From positions 62,001 through 126,000 of the forward strand of contig JANQQI010000023.1 of NCBI GenBank assembly GCA_028285085.1: a DNA stretch of 64,000 nt, read 5' to 3'. The translations under genes and the position numbers were made by a program. Positions 49,581 to 59,004 of this stretch are shown here, in pieces. The notes under the pieces are model-generated. The model ran no database searches. It had not been told where the DNA came from and worked only from the letters and a program-made list of their open reading frames with translations. The DNA comes from Saprospiraceae bacterium (lineage in GTDB: Bacteria; Bacteroidota; Bacteroidia; Chitinophagales; Saprospiraceae). Position 1 is the first letter of the stretch. Each line of letters starts with the position of its first letter.

Positions 49581-52391
49581 ATGAAAACTAGTGTAACCCT
49601 CTGGTACTGTTGCCTGATGACGCTTTCCCTAAACGCTCAAGTGATTCTGGAGCGCGACATTAATCAGGAACCGGCCCCTTCCGAACCTCTTTATTTTGCA
49701 GAATTAGATAATGTACTTTATTTCCGAGCGGATGATGGTATCCACGGTGATGAGCTATATCAATATGATCTGGCGACAGGTACGGCCGAATTGGTCGCTA
49801 ATGTCCGTCCCTTTGAAGTAGGAGCAAGTATCAGTGAAGTAGTGGCACTCGCCGGGAAAATCTATTTCAACGCTCGAGATGGAATAGGAAGCTCGCATTA
49901 TTTGTACGTGCACGATCCAGCGGATGGGAGTGTACAACGCTTAGCGGATGCAGATAATGAAGAAGTACGTGACCCTTTTAATATGCGTGTATTTGATGGA
50001 CGACTTTTCTTCTCCGCGGATTTTTCAGGCGTCGATATCGAGCCAGGGTACTATGATCCAGTGGCTAACCAGGTGGAAGTATTAGCGGATATTAACCCCA
50101 CGGGAGGGAGCTCGCCGGGGTTCTTTACACCGGCCGAAGGTGATCTGTGGTTTAGAGCCACCGATGATCAAAGTGATAGTCGGCTTTGGCGCTACGATCC
50201 CGATACGGAAACCGTAGAAAATATATTGTACAATAGTCCTAATGACCTCTATCCAAGTATCAATTTTTTATATTATTTCAATAATCAATTTTTCTTTCGG
50301 GGCTTTATTCAAGGGCAGGGCGAAGAGCTTTGGGGTTACGATCCTGCCACCAATGATCTAGTTGAGTATCCGGAGATATCACCGGGACTGTCGAGTAGTT
50401 CACCCTGGAATTTCAATGAACTGGAAGGCAAGCTTTACTTTGCGGCGCGCACCAACGCTGAAGGTCGTGAGATGCGCGTTTTTGATCCCGCTACCGGTGC
50501 GGTGAGTCTATTGGCCGATCTTTACCCGGGGGCCAATGCCAATCCCGGCGAATCTTTCATCTTGGATGGGCAGCTCTATTTCACGGCGAGCGTCGATGAA
50601 GCCGAGCGTCGCCTCTTCGCCTACGATCCAAATACCGCTATGGTCAGCGAGATCGCCAGCCTTGATAATAACGGCTTCCCCGACGGGCTGTCTACTGCAA
50701 TTGTTGCGGACGGGAGCTTGTTTCTGACCGGAACGGATGTGAATGTTTCGCGTGAATTATTCCGCTATACGCCCGGAGATACTGAACTGGATTTGGTTGT
50801 CGATATTAATACTAACACCATTGGTTCTAATCCTTACGAATACACAGAGTATAATGGAAAATTGTATTTCGGTGCCGATGAAATCAACAGCGGTCGTGAA
50901 ATCTGGGTCTATGACCCGACCACGGGGCAAGTCGACATCTTATCTGATACACCGGGGAATTTAGCACCCGGTCAGTTTGAGGTACTCGATGGAAAGTTGT
51001 ACTTCACAGGAATATTTCCCAACGAGGGCTATGGCCTTTTGTATTATGATGATGCCACCGGTGAGATTAGTCCAACCTCTTATCTTACCCCCACTAATAC
51101 GGGGCATATCGTTGATCTGACGGCTTATAATGGACTATTGTACTTTAAAGCAAATGAAGAAGATACCGGAAGTGAGTTGTACGTTTATGATCCAACGCAA
51201 AATCAGGTCTCACTGGTTGAGGATATTTATCCCGGCGATGAGGATAGCAATGCGGAATCTTTTATGGTGTTCAACGATGAACTATACTTTTGTGCGGATG
51301 ATGGTACTACCGGACGGGAGATTTGGAAATACAATGATATAACAGGTGAGGTAAGTCAGGTTGTTGACTTAAGTCCCGGAGAAGATGGTTCCAGCCCCGA
51401 AGAATTTATTATCTACGATGGCGAATTGTATTTCACCGCAAATCTGCCAGGGCTTGCAGTCGATTTGTATAGCTATAATCCAATTACTGAGGAGGTCACT
51501 CAACGAACTGATGTTAATGGAAACCTAGATCCCCGACATTTAGCGATTTACAATGATCGGCTGTTTTTTAGTGGTCGACTGACCTCTCAAAGCGGTGCCG
51601 AATTGCTCTTTTACGATGCGGCTATGGACACTTTGAGGGCTACAGAAGATTTGAATCCGGGGTCGGGGTCCAGCAGTCCACGAGATTTGGTGGCATTTAA
51701 TGAACGGATCTATTTTTCGGCATTTACGGAGGAATACGGTCGAGAACTTTGGACATATAATGATACCAGTCTCGCTATTGTGGCTGACATTTGGGCCGGG
51801 GTACCGGAATCCGAGCCAAATTATTTGACCTTGTTCAATGATAAGTTGTACTTCTCGGCCAATGATGGCACGCGTGGAGAAGAAATTTGGAGCATTGCAG
51901 AATGCCTGAATATTGTCGTGGATACAGAGCCACAGGTTGGCGAAGATGGGGCTGGGATGATCGATTTAACTGTTCAGGGCGGACAGCCACCTTACACTTT
52001 TAGTTGGAGCAACGGTGCTACTACTGAGGATCAGACGGATTTACCTTCGGGCATCTATACTGCGACGGTTACTGATGCCTCCGGATGTATCTCGGAAGTC
52101 GTTGCGGAGATTGATTTTATGATGACGAGTACGCGTGAGATCTTCCTCGATGAAGACTTGGTCAAGTTGTTCCCTAATCCTAATACTGGACAATTTACAC
52201 TTGAGGTCGGGGACTTGGAAGTGGAGCATATCTCCATTTTTGATCTCAACGGTCGATTGTATTACCAACAAATCGTTCGGCAAGCTTCGCCTCAATTGAC
52301 GGTACAACTTCGATACGCACCCGCAGGCATGTATATCGTTAATTTGGCTACGTCGACAGGAGTCGTGAGTAAGCGATTGGTGGTGGATTAA
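49581..52391 (+). CDS. Secreted ELWxxDGT-type repeat protein with SprB repeat and T9SS sorting domain
   Basis: 936 residues from ATG 49581, which begins the signal peptide (MKTSVTLWYCCLMTLSLNAQ); an ATG at 49542 would place 13 residues before it. I count 16 repeats of about 35-50 residues on the pattern YF-x-A-D/N-DG-x-x-G-x-E-L/I-W-x-YDP-x-TG, for example YFRADDGIHGDELYQYD, YFCADDGTTGREIWKYN and YFSANDGTRGEEIWSI. After them comes a SprB-type motif (PPYTFSWSNGATTEDQTDL) and a C-terminal T9SS domain (LFPNPNTGQFTLEV to KRLVVD). The repeats should form propeller blades; a large cell-surface adhesin-like role is likely. Confidence 0.92.
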   Translation: MKTSVTLWYCCLMTLSLNAQVILERDINQEPAPSEPLYFAELDNVLYFRADDGIHGDELYQYDLATGTAELVANVRPFEVGASISEVVALAGKIYFNARDGIGSSHYLYVHDPADGSVQRLADADNEEVRDPFNMRVFDGRLFFSADFSGVDIEPGYYDPVANQVEVLADINPTGGSSPGFFTPAEGDLWFRATDDQSDSRLWRYDPDTETVENILYNSPNDLYPSINFLYYFNNQFFFRGFIQGQGEELWGYDPATNDLVEYPEISPGLSSSSPWNFNELEGKLYFAARTNAEGREMRVFDPATGAVSLLADLYPGANANPGESFILDGQLYFTASVDEAERRLFAYDPNTAMVSEIASLDNNGFPDGLSTAIVADGSLFLTGTDVNVSRELFRYTPGDTELDLVVDINTNTIGSNPYEYTEYNGKLYFGADEINSGREIWVYDPTTGQVDILSDTPGNLAPGQFEVLDGKLYFTGIFPNEGYGLLYYDDATGEISPTSYLTPTNTGHIVDLTAYNGLLYFKANEEDTGSELYVYDPTQNQVSLVEDIYPGDEDSNAESFMVFNDELYFCADDGTTGREIWKYNDITGEVSQVVDLSPGEDGSSPEEFIIYDGELYFTANLPGLAVDLYSYNPITEEVTQRTDVNGNLDPRHLAIYNDRLFFSGRLTSQSGAELLFYDAAMDTLRATEDLNPGSGSSSPRDLVAFNERIYFSAFTEEYGRELWTYNDTSLAIVADIWAGVPESEPNYLTLFNDKLYFSANDGTRGEEIWSIAECLNIVVDTEPQVGEDGAGMIDLTVQGGQPPYTFSWSNGATTEDQTDLPSGIYTATVTDASGCISEVVAEIDFMMTSTREIFLDEDLVKLFPNPNTGQFTLEVGDLEVEHISIFDLNGRLYYQQIVRQASPQLTVQLRYAPAGMYIVNLATSTGVVSKRLVVD

Positions 52392-52405
52392 AAGGATACA
52401 AGAAG

Positions 52406-53014
52406 TTACTGGATCGTTTGCTCAATCAGGTCGAGCGTTTTTTTGTATTCTTCGATAAGGCTATACTGTCCACCGAAGTAATCTTGCATGATACCCCACA
52501 TCAGGTCAAGAACATCATCGTATCGAGTGTAAGCATCGATGGCAAAGAATTCTCGCTCGAACGTTTTTCGGATTTCGTCGAGGCTGAATTGTTGATTGTA
52601 AGTTTTAGTGACTTGAGTTAGTAATTGCAGATTGTAATTAGGCATGGTATTACTAAATTTAGCCACGTCGTACATGGCATGATCTAGTTTTGGACGACCT
52701 AATCCCGGAAAATTGGGGATACGTTCTGAAAATGGCTGTTCTTTAAACGCTTGCTTTAAAATATCCGGTTGAGTATCCAGTGCTTTAGAAATGCTATCTA
52801 GCGTATTGAAAAAAGGCTTGATATCGAGACGCTTTCTTCTTTCGAGATAATCGAGATTATTTTTGATTTCGCTTTTTAAGCTAATCAGAATATCGAGCTT
52901 ATTTTGCTCTAGGGCTTTATTGGCATTCCAATTCGAGGCTAGCATACCAAGGAATACCCCCACCACGACCATCACCAATTGTAAAAAATATTCGATTACC
53001 TTTTCTTTTTTCAT
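52406..53014 (-). CDS. DUF6090-like membrane protein
   Basis: A 202-residue protein that starts with a short charged stretch and one membrane helix (about 9-27, YFLQLVMVVVGVFLGMLAS) followed by NWNANKALEQNKLDILISLKSEIK. This opening matches DUF6090 proteins of Bacteroidota (from memory), whose function is unknown. The rest is helical with a short hydrophilic tail. It lies 6 bp after the erythromycin-esterase-like gene and is the third gene of that operon, so it may modify or assist those enzymes. Confidence 0.7.
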   Translation of the reverse strand: MKKEKVIEYFLQLVMVVVGVFLGMLASNWNANKALEQNKLDILISLKSEIKNNLDYLERRKRLDIKPFFNTLDSISKALDTQPDILKQAFKEQPFSERIPNFPGLGRPKLDHAMYDVAKFSNTMPNYNLQLLTQVTKTYNQQFSLDEIRKTFEREFFAIDAYTRYDDVLDLMWGIMQDYFGGQYSLIEEYKKTLDLIEQTIQ

Positions 53015-53020
53015 ATGTCG

Positions 53021-54271
53021 CTAGTTTAGAAATTTAGGGATGCTCGTTTGATCGATGAGTATTATTCCGTCGTATTGTTTTGCCAGAATGACCTGATCAC
53101 CACGCACTAAATCGATAAAAGAATTATTGACGACGATTTTTTTATTGAGCCAAGGGTTTTGTGAAATTTGTTTTTTAGAAATAGGTAAAAATCCAACACG
53201 CGCATTTTGATTTTTTATGATGTGCTGAATGTCTAATCGCTTTGAATCTGGCTTTTCCATTTCTATGGGCCAATGACGATTATTGGTATGTTTTCCCGGG
53301 CCAGAAAAAATCCCAATAGCATACATTTCATCAGCGTATTTTTCTTGTAGAAAAGCGCCCATGACAGATTCTTTTTCATTGTGTTTTGCAATATGATAAT
53401 TATGCGCAACAATGATGATTTTTTTATCGGGATAAATGGTATTAACCAGCCAATGAATATTACCAGCCATCATTGAATCTCGATCCGCCCAGCGTTTATG
53501 ATAATCTTTATGTTTGAAAAAGGCACCCATATAATCTAAGAAATAAACCCGGTTATCAATCGTACGTTGGATTAATAAATAGGATTTATTATTTTTTGGA
53601 ATATTGAGTTGTTTAATTTCGGATTGAAATACTTGATAATCTGCAACCAGTTGTTGTTTGGATGGAGCTATGGAGTCATAATTTATTTTTCGATCGTATA
53701 GCTGGCGTTTTAATTGATTAAAGCGTATTTCCAAATCATGAAATAACATGGTGTCCAGAGCGTGGGTCGTCGCTAGCTCTTCTAATAATTTATAGAAACC
53801 ACCACCACCGGATTGCTGCACGTCAAAGCCACTGGTTGGAATTTGGTGTTGCTTGATGTAACCGGCTAGTTCTTGGAAAGCTTCGGTATGCCAAACCCCA
53901 AAAAGGCTACGAGTCATCGTCTTGGGACTGAGTCGCTCCCGATGTAAATCAACGTAAGCCTGCTCTCCCAAACCACATTCAAATAAAATAACCTCAAACC
54001 CTAAGGCTTGGTGTAAATGCTGGATGAGGTCATTCCGGGCCACGAATATTTCTCGTACCCCATGATTGACCTCACCCAGCAAAACCAGTTTTTTATCCCG
54101 TAAAATTGTATCCAAGGTGGCCCAATTTCCATTCCGATAGGTGCTATCCAATTGGACATCAATAATGGAGGAACGAAGATTTTGAATGGCATTTTCTGTT
54201 AATATTTGCCCGAAGGAAAAATTAATTATTCCATTGAAAATCAATAAAATAGAGATAAATGATTTAGGCAT
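53021..54271 (-). CDS. Erythromycin-esterase-like (EreA family) exported protein
   Basis: A 416-residue protein with an N-terminal signal-like stretch (SFISILLIFNGIINFSFGQ). The signature is LVLLGEVNHGVREIFVARND, in which Glu and His belong to the EreA metal/catalytic site, followed by VILFECGLGEQAYVDLH and, later, IIIVAHNYHIAKHN. EreA hydrolyses macrolide lactones, but most relatives of this type have no known antibiotic role. It is in the middle of a three-gene operon between a DUF5694-like lipoprotein (32 bp upstream) and a DUF6090-like protein; the first two belong to the same EreA/TraB superfamily. Confidence 0.85.
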   Translation of the reverse strand: MPKSFISILLIFNGIINFSFGQILTENAIQNLRSSIIDVQLDSTYRNGNWATLDTILRDKKLVLLGEVNHGVREIFVARNDLIQHLHQALGFEVILFECGLGEQAYVDLHRERLSPKTMTRSLFGVWHTEAFQELAGYIKQHQIPTSGFDVQQSGGGGFYKLLEELATTHALDTMLFHDLEIRFNQLKRQLYDRKINYDSIAPSKQQLVADYQVFQSEIKQLNIPKNNKSYLLIQRTIDNRVYFLDYMGAFFKHKDYHKRWADRDSMMAGNIHWLVNTIYPDKKIIIVAHNYHIAKHNEKESVMGAFLQEKYADEMYAIGIFSGPGKHTNNRHWPIEMEKPDSKRLDIQHIIKNQNARVGFLPISKKQISQNPWLNKKIVVNNSFIDLVRGDQVILAKQYDGIILIDQTSIPKFLN

Positions 54272-54303
54272 CGCTTGAATGTTGTGGAACAGTGAGTTGT
54301 AAT

Positions 54304-55197
54304 TTAAGGCGAGAGCAAATCGCGAATTTGCTTCACCTTGTAGTCAGGGGCGGCGTCAAATAATTCATCCAGAATCCATTTATGCGCCCCACCGTAAATA
54401 ATAAGAATCCGTTCTTTTTCAAGAGATGGACTCAAATTAGAGACGTTCGCAAATATGCGGGCGTTGCGTCGATACCAATGGCCAGTTAAATCCGCACCGA
54501 TGTATTTGTCGTAAACCCCAAGGTTGACCAGTCCGGTTACCCAAAGTTGCTTCGTACGCATCGTGTATCGTTCAGAATTCATCAATTTAAGATAGTCCAA
54601 TACCAGTAATTCCCCCTGTTGCTCGTCCATGTAATTATTGAAAGCATCATTGGCATCATCGTAGCTATGCCAGAGATCGTGCTGGTTAATGCTAACTGCG
54701 TAGCTTTGAAAATCATCGATTTCGTTTAACGTTTCCGGCATCGGTGGACGGTTATCTACGCAGTAGACTTTATCGAGACCTAATTTTTTAGCCAGGCGAA
54801 AACCGATTTGAAACATCTCATTTCTACCCAATGGCCAACGATCAGCTTGATATTCTTGATAAAGCGAATCCAAGAATTCTTGATTTCTGGGTCGCCATTC
54901 CACGGCAATTTTGGTGGGATTAAATTTTTCAAGCGCGGCGATTAAAGTATCCAATTGCGCTTGGTTTTCTGGGGTTTTAACGTCGATATGTTTTTCTCCG
55001 ACTACATCACTGCCATCGTTAGATCGATTAAAATGAAAGGACCCAAGCGTCATCACTTGGTGTTGTGGTTCAATTTTAATAATGGGGAAATTCGCAATTT
55101 CGGGAGGTAGTAATTCGGAATCAGAATTAGATGATTTTTGAACTTTGGATTGACAGCTGATTAAAGTTAAAAAGAGCAAGAAAAATAAATTACGCAT
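54304..55197 (-). CDS. DUF5694-like lipoprotein of the TraB/TIKI-EreA superfamily
   Basis: A 297-residue lipoprotein with lipobox LISC near residue 15. After a Ser-rich linker, PQHQVMTLGSFHFNRSNDG carries the GxxH pattern, TKIAVEWRPRNQE the conserved strand, KVYCVDNRPPMPETLNE a middle motif and IYGGAHKWILDELF the C-terminal GxH signature of the TraB/PrgY/ChaN/TIKI enzymes, which use histidines and glutamates as a metal site. DUF5694 is the closest family I know. It is the first gene of the operon with the EreA-like and DUF6090-like genes. Confidence 0.82.
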   Translation of the reverse strand: MRNLFFLLFLTLISCQSKVQKSSNSDSELLPPEIANFPIIKIEPQHQVMTLGSFHFNRSNDGSDVVGEKHIDVKTPENQAQLDTLIAALEKFNPTKIAVEWRPRNQEFLDSLYQEYQADRWPLGRNEMFQIGFRLAKKLGLDKVYCVDNRPPMPETLNEIDDFQSYAVSINQHDLWHSYDDANDAFNNYMDEQQGELLVLDYLKLMNSERYTMRTKQLWVTGLVNLGVYDKYIGADLTGHWYRRNARIFANVSNLSPSLEKERILIIYGGAHKWILDELFDAAPDYKVKQIRDLLSP

Positions 55198-55680
55198 TGT
55201 TCATGATTTGAGCTGTAGTTTTAAAAAATAAAAAATTCAATTCATGCCACAATTTTGACGAGCTCGGCATTATTGAATCCTTTTTATTATCGCTACAGTT
55301 TAAGTGAGTTATTCGTTTTTATTAAGTCAGTTTTAAATACTAATCGCATTAAAAGATTTTTATCCATTCAAACCAAAAGAAACACACTGCTTGGTACTGC
55401 AAGCTAGTACTAAGTCATATGGCTTTTTTAGAAAAAACGGAAAATAAACATAGCCCATGCAAATAATTGCACAGAACAAATTGCGTAGGAGTTATTCCAG
55501 CTGTCTCAGGCTGGTGCTAATCGATGGTATAACAAGTCGTTGGAGGCTTCATTGACAATTTGGCTTCCAATAACCGGCAGGAAAGATAGCATTTTTTGGC
55601 AAATGATATCACTAAATCTAAAGCAGCAATGATTTTATGTCAAATGTATTGCAGCTGTGAAGGATGATGAATCTGTGGGC
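55198..55680. other. Intergenic region, 483 bp, nothing recognised
   Basis: AT-rich and without a supported gene. It must hold the promoter of the minus-strand operon beginning at 55197 and the downstream end of YceI at 55681. I saw no tRNA, attachment site, or convincing hairpin. It is among the largest unexplained gaps in the window and could hide a small RNA. Confidence 0.5.
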
Positions 55681-56253
55681 TTAGTTCTTTCGCCTGCGTG
55701 TCCAAAAGTCGATTTCTACCTCAACTTCTTTAGCAAGAAATTCGGGCATGTCCGTATGTGCAAAATCACTGCCAACGCCGTAGTCCATTCGGTTCAGCTT
55801 CGTACGTAGCTTAAAGCCGATCGTATTTCCATCAATGTTGACAATCTCGAAAGGTAATACGACTGATTTGGTAACGCCATGCATGCTCAGCTGGCCATAG
55901 GCCGCATAGTTGGCATAATTGATCCGGCGGAGCGAATCACTGGTAAAGCGAATCAAAGGAAATTGTTCAACATCAAAAAAATCGGCAGATTGTAGATGCG
56001 TATCGCGATCCGGGATACCGGTATTAATGCTATTGACCTTAATTTCTGCCGTAATACTGGATGCCGCAAAATCGGTGTCGTTCCAATCCAGATAAATGTT
56101 GTAATCGCTGAACTTACCAGTGATGGCTGAAAAGCCAGCGATGGACAATCGAAAACCCACTGTGGAATGATTGGGCTCTACTTCGAGCGAACGAATTTGG
56201 GCGTGAGTCAATAGAAAAACGAATAGACCGAGGGTGGTAAGGAGCAGGCGCAT
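55681..56253 (-). CDS. YceI-family lipocalin-like exported protein
   Basis: 190 residues from ATG 56253, which begins a signal peptide (MRLLLTTLGLFVFLLTHAQ); the 56304 start would add 17 residues. The mature protein has the YceI pattern: VEPNHSTVGFRLSIAGFSAITGKF, TAEIKVNSINTGIPDRDTHL with SADFFDVEQFPLIRF, and a C-terminal VEIDFWTR strand. YceI proteins are periplasmic lipocalin-like barrels that bind polyisoprenoids or similar molecules and are often stress-induced. It is divergent from the lipoprotein at 56393. Confidence 0.9.
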   Translation of the reverse strand: MRLLLTTLGLFVFLLTHAQIRSLEVEPNHSTVGFRLSIAGFSAITGKFSDYNIYLDWNDTDFAASSITAEIKVNSINTGIPDRDTHLQSADFFDVEQFPLIRFTSDSLRRINYANYAAYGQLSMHGVTKSVVLPFEIVNIDGNTIGFKLRTKLNRMDYGVGSDFAHTDMPEFLAKEVEVEIDFWTRRRKN

Positions 56254-56392
56254 AAGTTGTGATTTTAGGTAGCGGATGATCAAATTTAAAATATTAACCC
56301 CCAAAAAAGTCTACCCATTTGCGTGGTTTAGAAGTAAACACTGTGCGCTGTGGCCGCCCACTTCAATAGTAACAATTCACTACCTTTACCTT

Positions 56393-57277
56393 ATGGAAAA
56401 ACTATGGCTATTACTCGTCTTGCTAATCTGTGGGTGTGAAAATTATTATTCTGACTTCCCGCTCTCTGAGCACCCTGAAACTCAAGCCCCTTCAGAATCA
56501 ATGGGCCGTTGGATTTATCTTGATTCCAGTAAGGTGATCTATCGGCCATCAGTTGAATTGGAAATCATGGATTGGGGACGAGATGAATATCTGGTGCTTT
56601 TGAAGTTTATGGATCGACAGGATCTTTTGCCCAGTTTCGATGGAGGCCAAAATTCGGAAATCACCTATCTCTACAAAGTTTGGCTATCCGATTTGGGAGA
56701 TACCGCCTTTATCAATGCTGTGAAATTGCCAGAAAAATCGCAGTTTCAATTTCTGAATTATCAACTTAATCGGGGACAACTTCATTTGCGTTATCTCACC
56801 CATAGTTTGACTTTTCGGGCTCAGGACCCTAAATCGCAGCGTCGTTTCTTTGAAGAACAGACCAAACAGATCGAGCAGCACATGAGTCCGGAAATCTTTG
56901 TATTTAACAAACCGGATAGCTTATTGTGGAGGGATATCAATCACCAGAAAATCACTGCTGTTTTGGAGTTGAAATTGCCGAAAAAGCGACTGGAGATACA
57001 AGAAGATGGCCGCTATGAAATAGAAGGCGGACAAGGGATAGGTGATGTCAATGATGAGAATTATCGGAATTTTGTGACTGACCGGGCAATGAATGTCGAC
57101 TCTTTTATGCAGGAGGTGAATCGGCGCTATCATTTTGGTTTAGGGAATGATCTGATGAGCAAAAAGAAGCCAGAATATTTCGTCCTAGAAGTGGCGGATG
57201 GGGCCATCATCAAATTGAAATCTACGGACTTTGGGATTGTGGATTTAACCAACGGGCTGATTTTTGTCGGTCGTTAG
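56393..57277 (+). CDS. Lipoprotein, unknown
   Basis: 294 residues from ATG 56393, which begins a lipoprotein signal peptide (MEKLWLLLVLLICGC, acylated cysteine near residue 15); the 56276 start would add 39 residues that overlap the YceI gene. The mature part is beta-rich in the middle (SKVIYRPSVELEIMDWG, GQLHLRYLTHSLTFRA) with charged helical segments towards the end. No family recognised. A TACCTTTA element at 56381-56388 lies immediately before the ATG, so the transcript may be nearly leaderless. Confidence 0.7.
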   Translation: MEKLWLLLVLLICGCENYYSDFPLSEHPETQAPSESMGRWIYLDSSKVIYRPSVELEIMDWGRDEYLVLLKFMDRQDLLPSFDGGQNSEITYLYKVWLSDLGDTAFINAVKLPEKSQFQFLNYQLNRGQLHLRYLTHSLTFRAQDPKSQRRFFEEQTKQIEQHMSPEIFVFNKPDSLLWRDINHQKITAVLELKLPKKRLEIQEDGRYEIEGGQGIGDVNDENYRNFVTDRAMNVDSFMQEVNRRYHFGLGNDLMSKKKPEYFVLEVADGAIIKLKSTDFGIVDLTNGLIFVGR

Positions 57278-57363
57278 CAATCGAAGCTGCGTTTGGTTGA
57301 AATATGAATGAGCAGCAATAAGTGGATAAAAACCGTTATTTTGTAAGTCAAATCGTACTCCTT

Positions 57364-58167
57364 ATGAAGCAGTTGTTTACCCTAGTTATTCTGATCTTTG
57401 GTTTTTCTGGCGCTACGCTGGCCCAAAATCTCACCTCCTCGACGGCCAACCCTAAGAAAATGTGGCGTATGACTTCGCTCAATGTCGGCCTCGGGATCGA
57501 TTGTAATAATTTTCGATCCATGTCCCTCAATGAGCTGATGATCTTCGCCAAGCATCCCGAAGACATGCAGCGTGATCTGAGTTTGCTCACTGAAGATGCA
57601 AGTACTTTTACGGCTGGGGGCGTCTTGCAAGCCAGCCTCAGTTTTGCACCCTTGAATCGTGCCACGGGTACCTACCGCGATAATCAGGAATGGCGAATCA
57701 GTATCGCCTTGCATTCTCCCAAAGAGGCGATGGTGAGTTTTAAAAATGAAGACCTTGATACGTCGATCGTATACTGTAATCTGCACGGTGAATTTACATT
57801 GGAGACTTCTTACATCTTCAAAGGACGCTGGGGGAAAAACTTCCACTGGTACGCCGGTGGTGGCTTGAATGCTGGTTTGACTTTCGGGAACGAGATGGTG
57901 CTGATGTCGGGTAAATATTTCAAGCCCGGAGCGCATCCTTCTACTCAGGAAAGTGATGAAAGTAGCCGGGAGACCTTCGGTGCGAAGTCCGTTTACTATA
58001 CCCGTTTATTTATTCCCTACGGGATTTATTATCAAGTGAAGGAGCGATTGCAGTTTGGCCTGGATTTTCGGACCGGACTGGGCTGGCAGATGATTGGCAA
58101 TGAAAAAACCAATTTCATCCACCGCAACGGTGGCTTTGCCTTGGGGGCTCGATTCTTATTTGATTAA
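57364..58167 (+). CDS. Outer-membrane beta-barrel-like protein
   Basis: 267 residues from ATG 57364 (a GTG at 57322 would add 14). Signal peptide MKQLFTLVILIFGFSGATLAQ. The mature part consists of alternating amphipathic strands with glycines and aromatics (GVLQASLSFAPLNRATG, EWRISIALHSPKEAMVSF, GEFTLETSYIFKGRWG, FHWYAGGGLNAGLTFGN, LQFGLDFRTGLGWQM) and ends GGFALGARFLFD. An outer-membrane barrel with about ten or more strands is probable. No specific family identified. It follows the lipoprotein by 86 bp and converges with the hydrolase gene. Confidence 0.78.
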   Translation: MKQLFTLVILIFGFSGATLAQNLTSSTANPKKMWRMTSLNVGLGIDCNNFRSMSLNELMIFAKHPEDMQRDLSLLTEDASTFTAGGVLQASLSFAPLNRATGTYRDNQEWRISIALHSPKEAMVSFKNEDLDTSIVYCNLHGEFTLETSYIFKGRWGKNFHWYAGGGLNAGLTFGNEMVLMSGKYFKPGAHPSTQESDESSRETFGAKSVYYTRLFIPYGIYYQVKERLQFGLDFRTGLGWQMIGNEKTNFIHRNGGFALGARFLFD

Positions 58168-58170
58168 GCC

Positions 58171-58989
58171 CTAATCTTGCATAAATTTTAAGACTTGCTG
58201 CAGCACACTTTCGGTACGTAAGATACGAAAGTGCCCCGTGCCTTCAATTTCAACGAATTGACTTACCGGCCATTGCTGGTGAACATTTCTGGACTGGGTG
58301 ATGGGAATCACCCGATCGTTTTTATCGTGGATAATCAAAGCTGATTTGACCTTTATTTTTTTTACAAACTCACTAACGTTGAGCTTAGTCACGTCGAGCT
58401 GAGTTTCCTGCTCCAATCGCTGAATAAGCCGCTCTTGCACTTTGGGAGCGATACCTACCCGTCGACTGACATCATCGATACGCTCCGAAAATTTATCGGG
58501 GACTGTGAGTAGAGCATATTTCTTAATTTCCAAATCAGGGTTTTGTGAAAGGGCAAAAGTAGTAGCTACTCCTCCAAAAGAATGACTAATTAAGTGGTCA
58601 GCCCCTGTGCTTCGAACCATTTGACCAACCAATTCCGTGAATTCAAACAGACTGGTTTGGCCGCGACTGCTAAACCCATGTGAGGGGCCGTCGAAAGCAT
58701 GGATGGTATAAATATCGTCTTGTAAGAGTTGCTCGACTAAATCGGAAAAATTACCCGCCTGACCTTCCCAGCCGTGAATGAGTAATAACTGCTTCGGTCC
58801 ATTACCCCAGCGATAGGTTTTGATATCAAATCCTTTAAAAAGAATAGTTTCTTGCTGGGCTTTTTGGAGTGTTTCTAGCTCGTTTGTTCGAAGTTTTCGA
58901 ACCTGCGGATTCGTCAGGTTGCGGTACGCTAAGTTGACAAACAAAGTCGGAAATATACCCGAGAATAGTTGAACCAGTTGCTTTTGCAT
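58171..58989 (-). CDS. Alpha/beta hydrolase
   Basis: A 272-residue protein. QLLLIHGWEGQAGNF is the oxyanion region and IHAFDGPSHGFSS the following strand; the nucleophile elbow is LISHSFGGVATTFAL (Ser in SHSFGG), the acid lies in IIHDKNDRVIPI and the histidine in EGTGHFRIL. The N-terminal about 60 residues may include a membrane-proximal helix (LFSGIFPTLFVNLAY). Esterase or thioesterase activity is probable, substrate unknown. It is the third gene of the operon after a threonine dehydratase and a DUF4349 protein (15 bp gap). Confidence 0.88.
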   Translation of the reverse strand: MQKQLVQLFSGIFPTLFVNLAYRNLTNPQVRKLRTNELETLQKAQQETILFKGFDIKTYRWGNGPKQLLLIHGWEGQAGNFSDLVEQLLQDDIYTIHAFDGPSHGFSSRGQTSLFEFTELVGQMVRSTGADHLISHSFGGVATTFALSQNPDLEIKKYALLTVPDKFSERIDDVSRRVGIAPKVQERLIQRLEQETQLDVTKLNVSEFVKKIKVKSALIIHDKNDRVIPITQSRNVHQQWPVSQFVEIEGTGHFRILRTESVLQQVLKFMQD

Positions 58990-59004
58990 GTTCGTAAAGT
59001 CGTC

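Noticed and set aside
53021..54271. Macrolide resistance as the role of the erythromycin-esterase-like gene
   Set aside because: The family motif is present, but most relatives of this type are not resistance enzymes and the operon context is not a resistance cassette.
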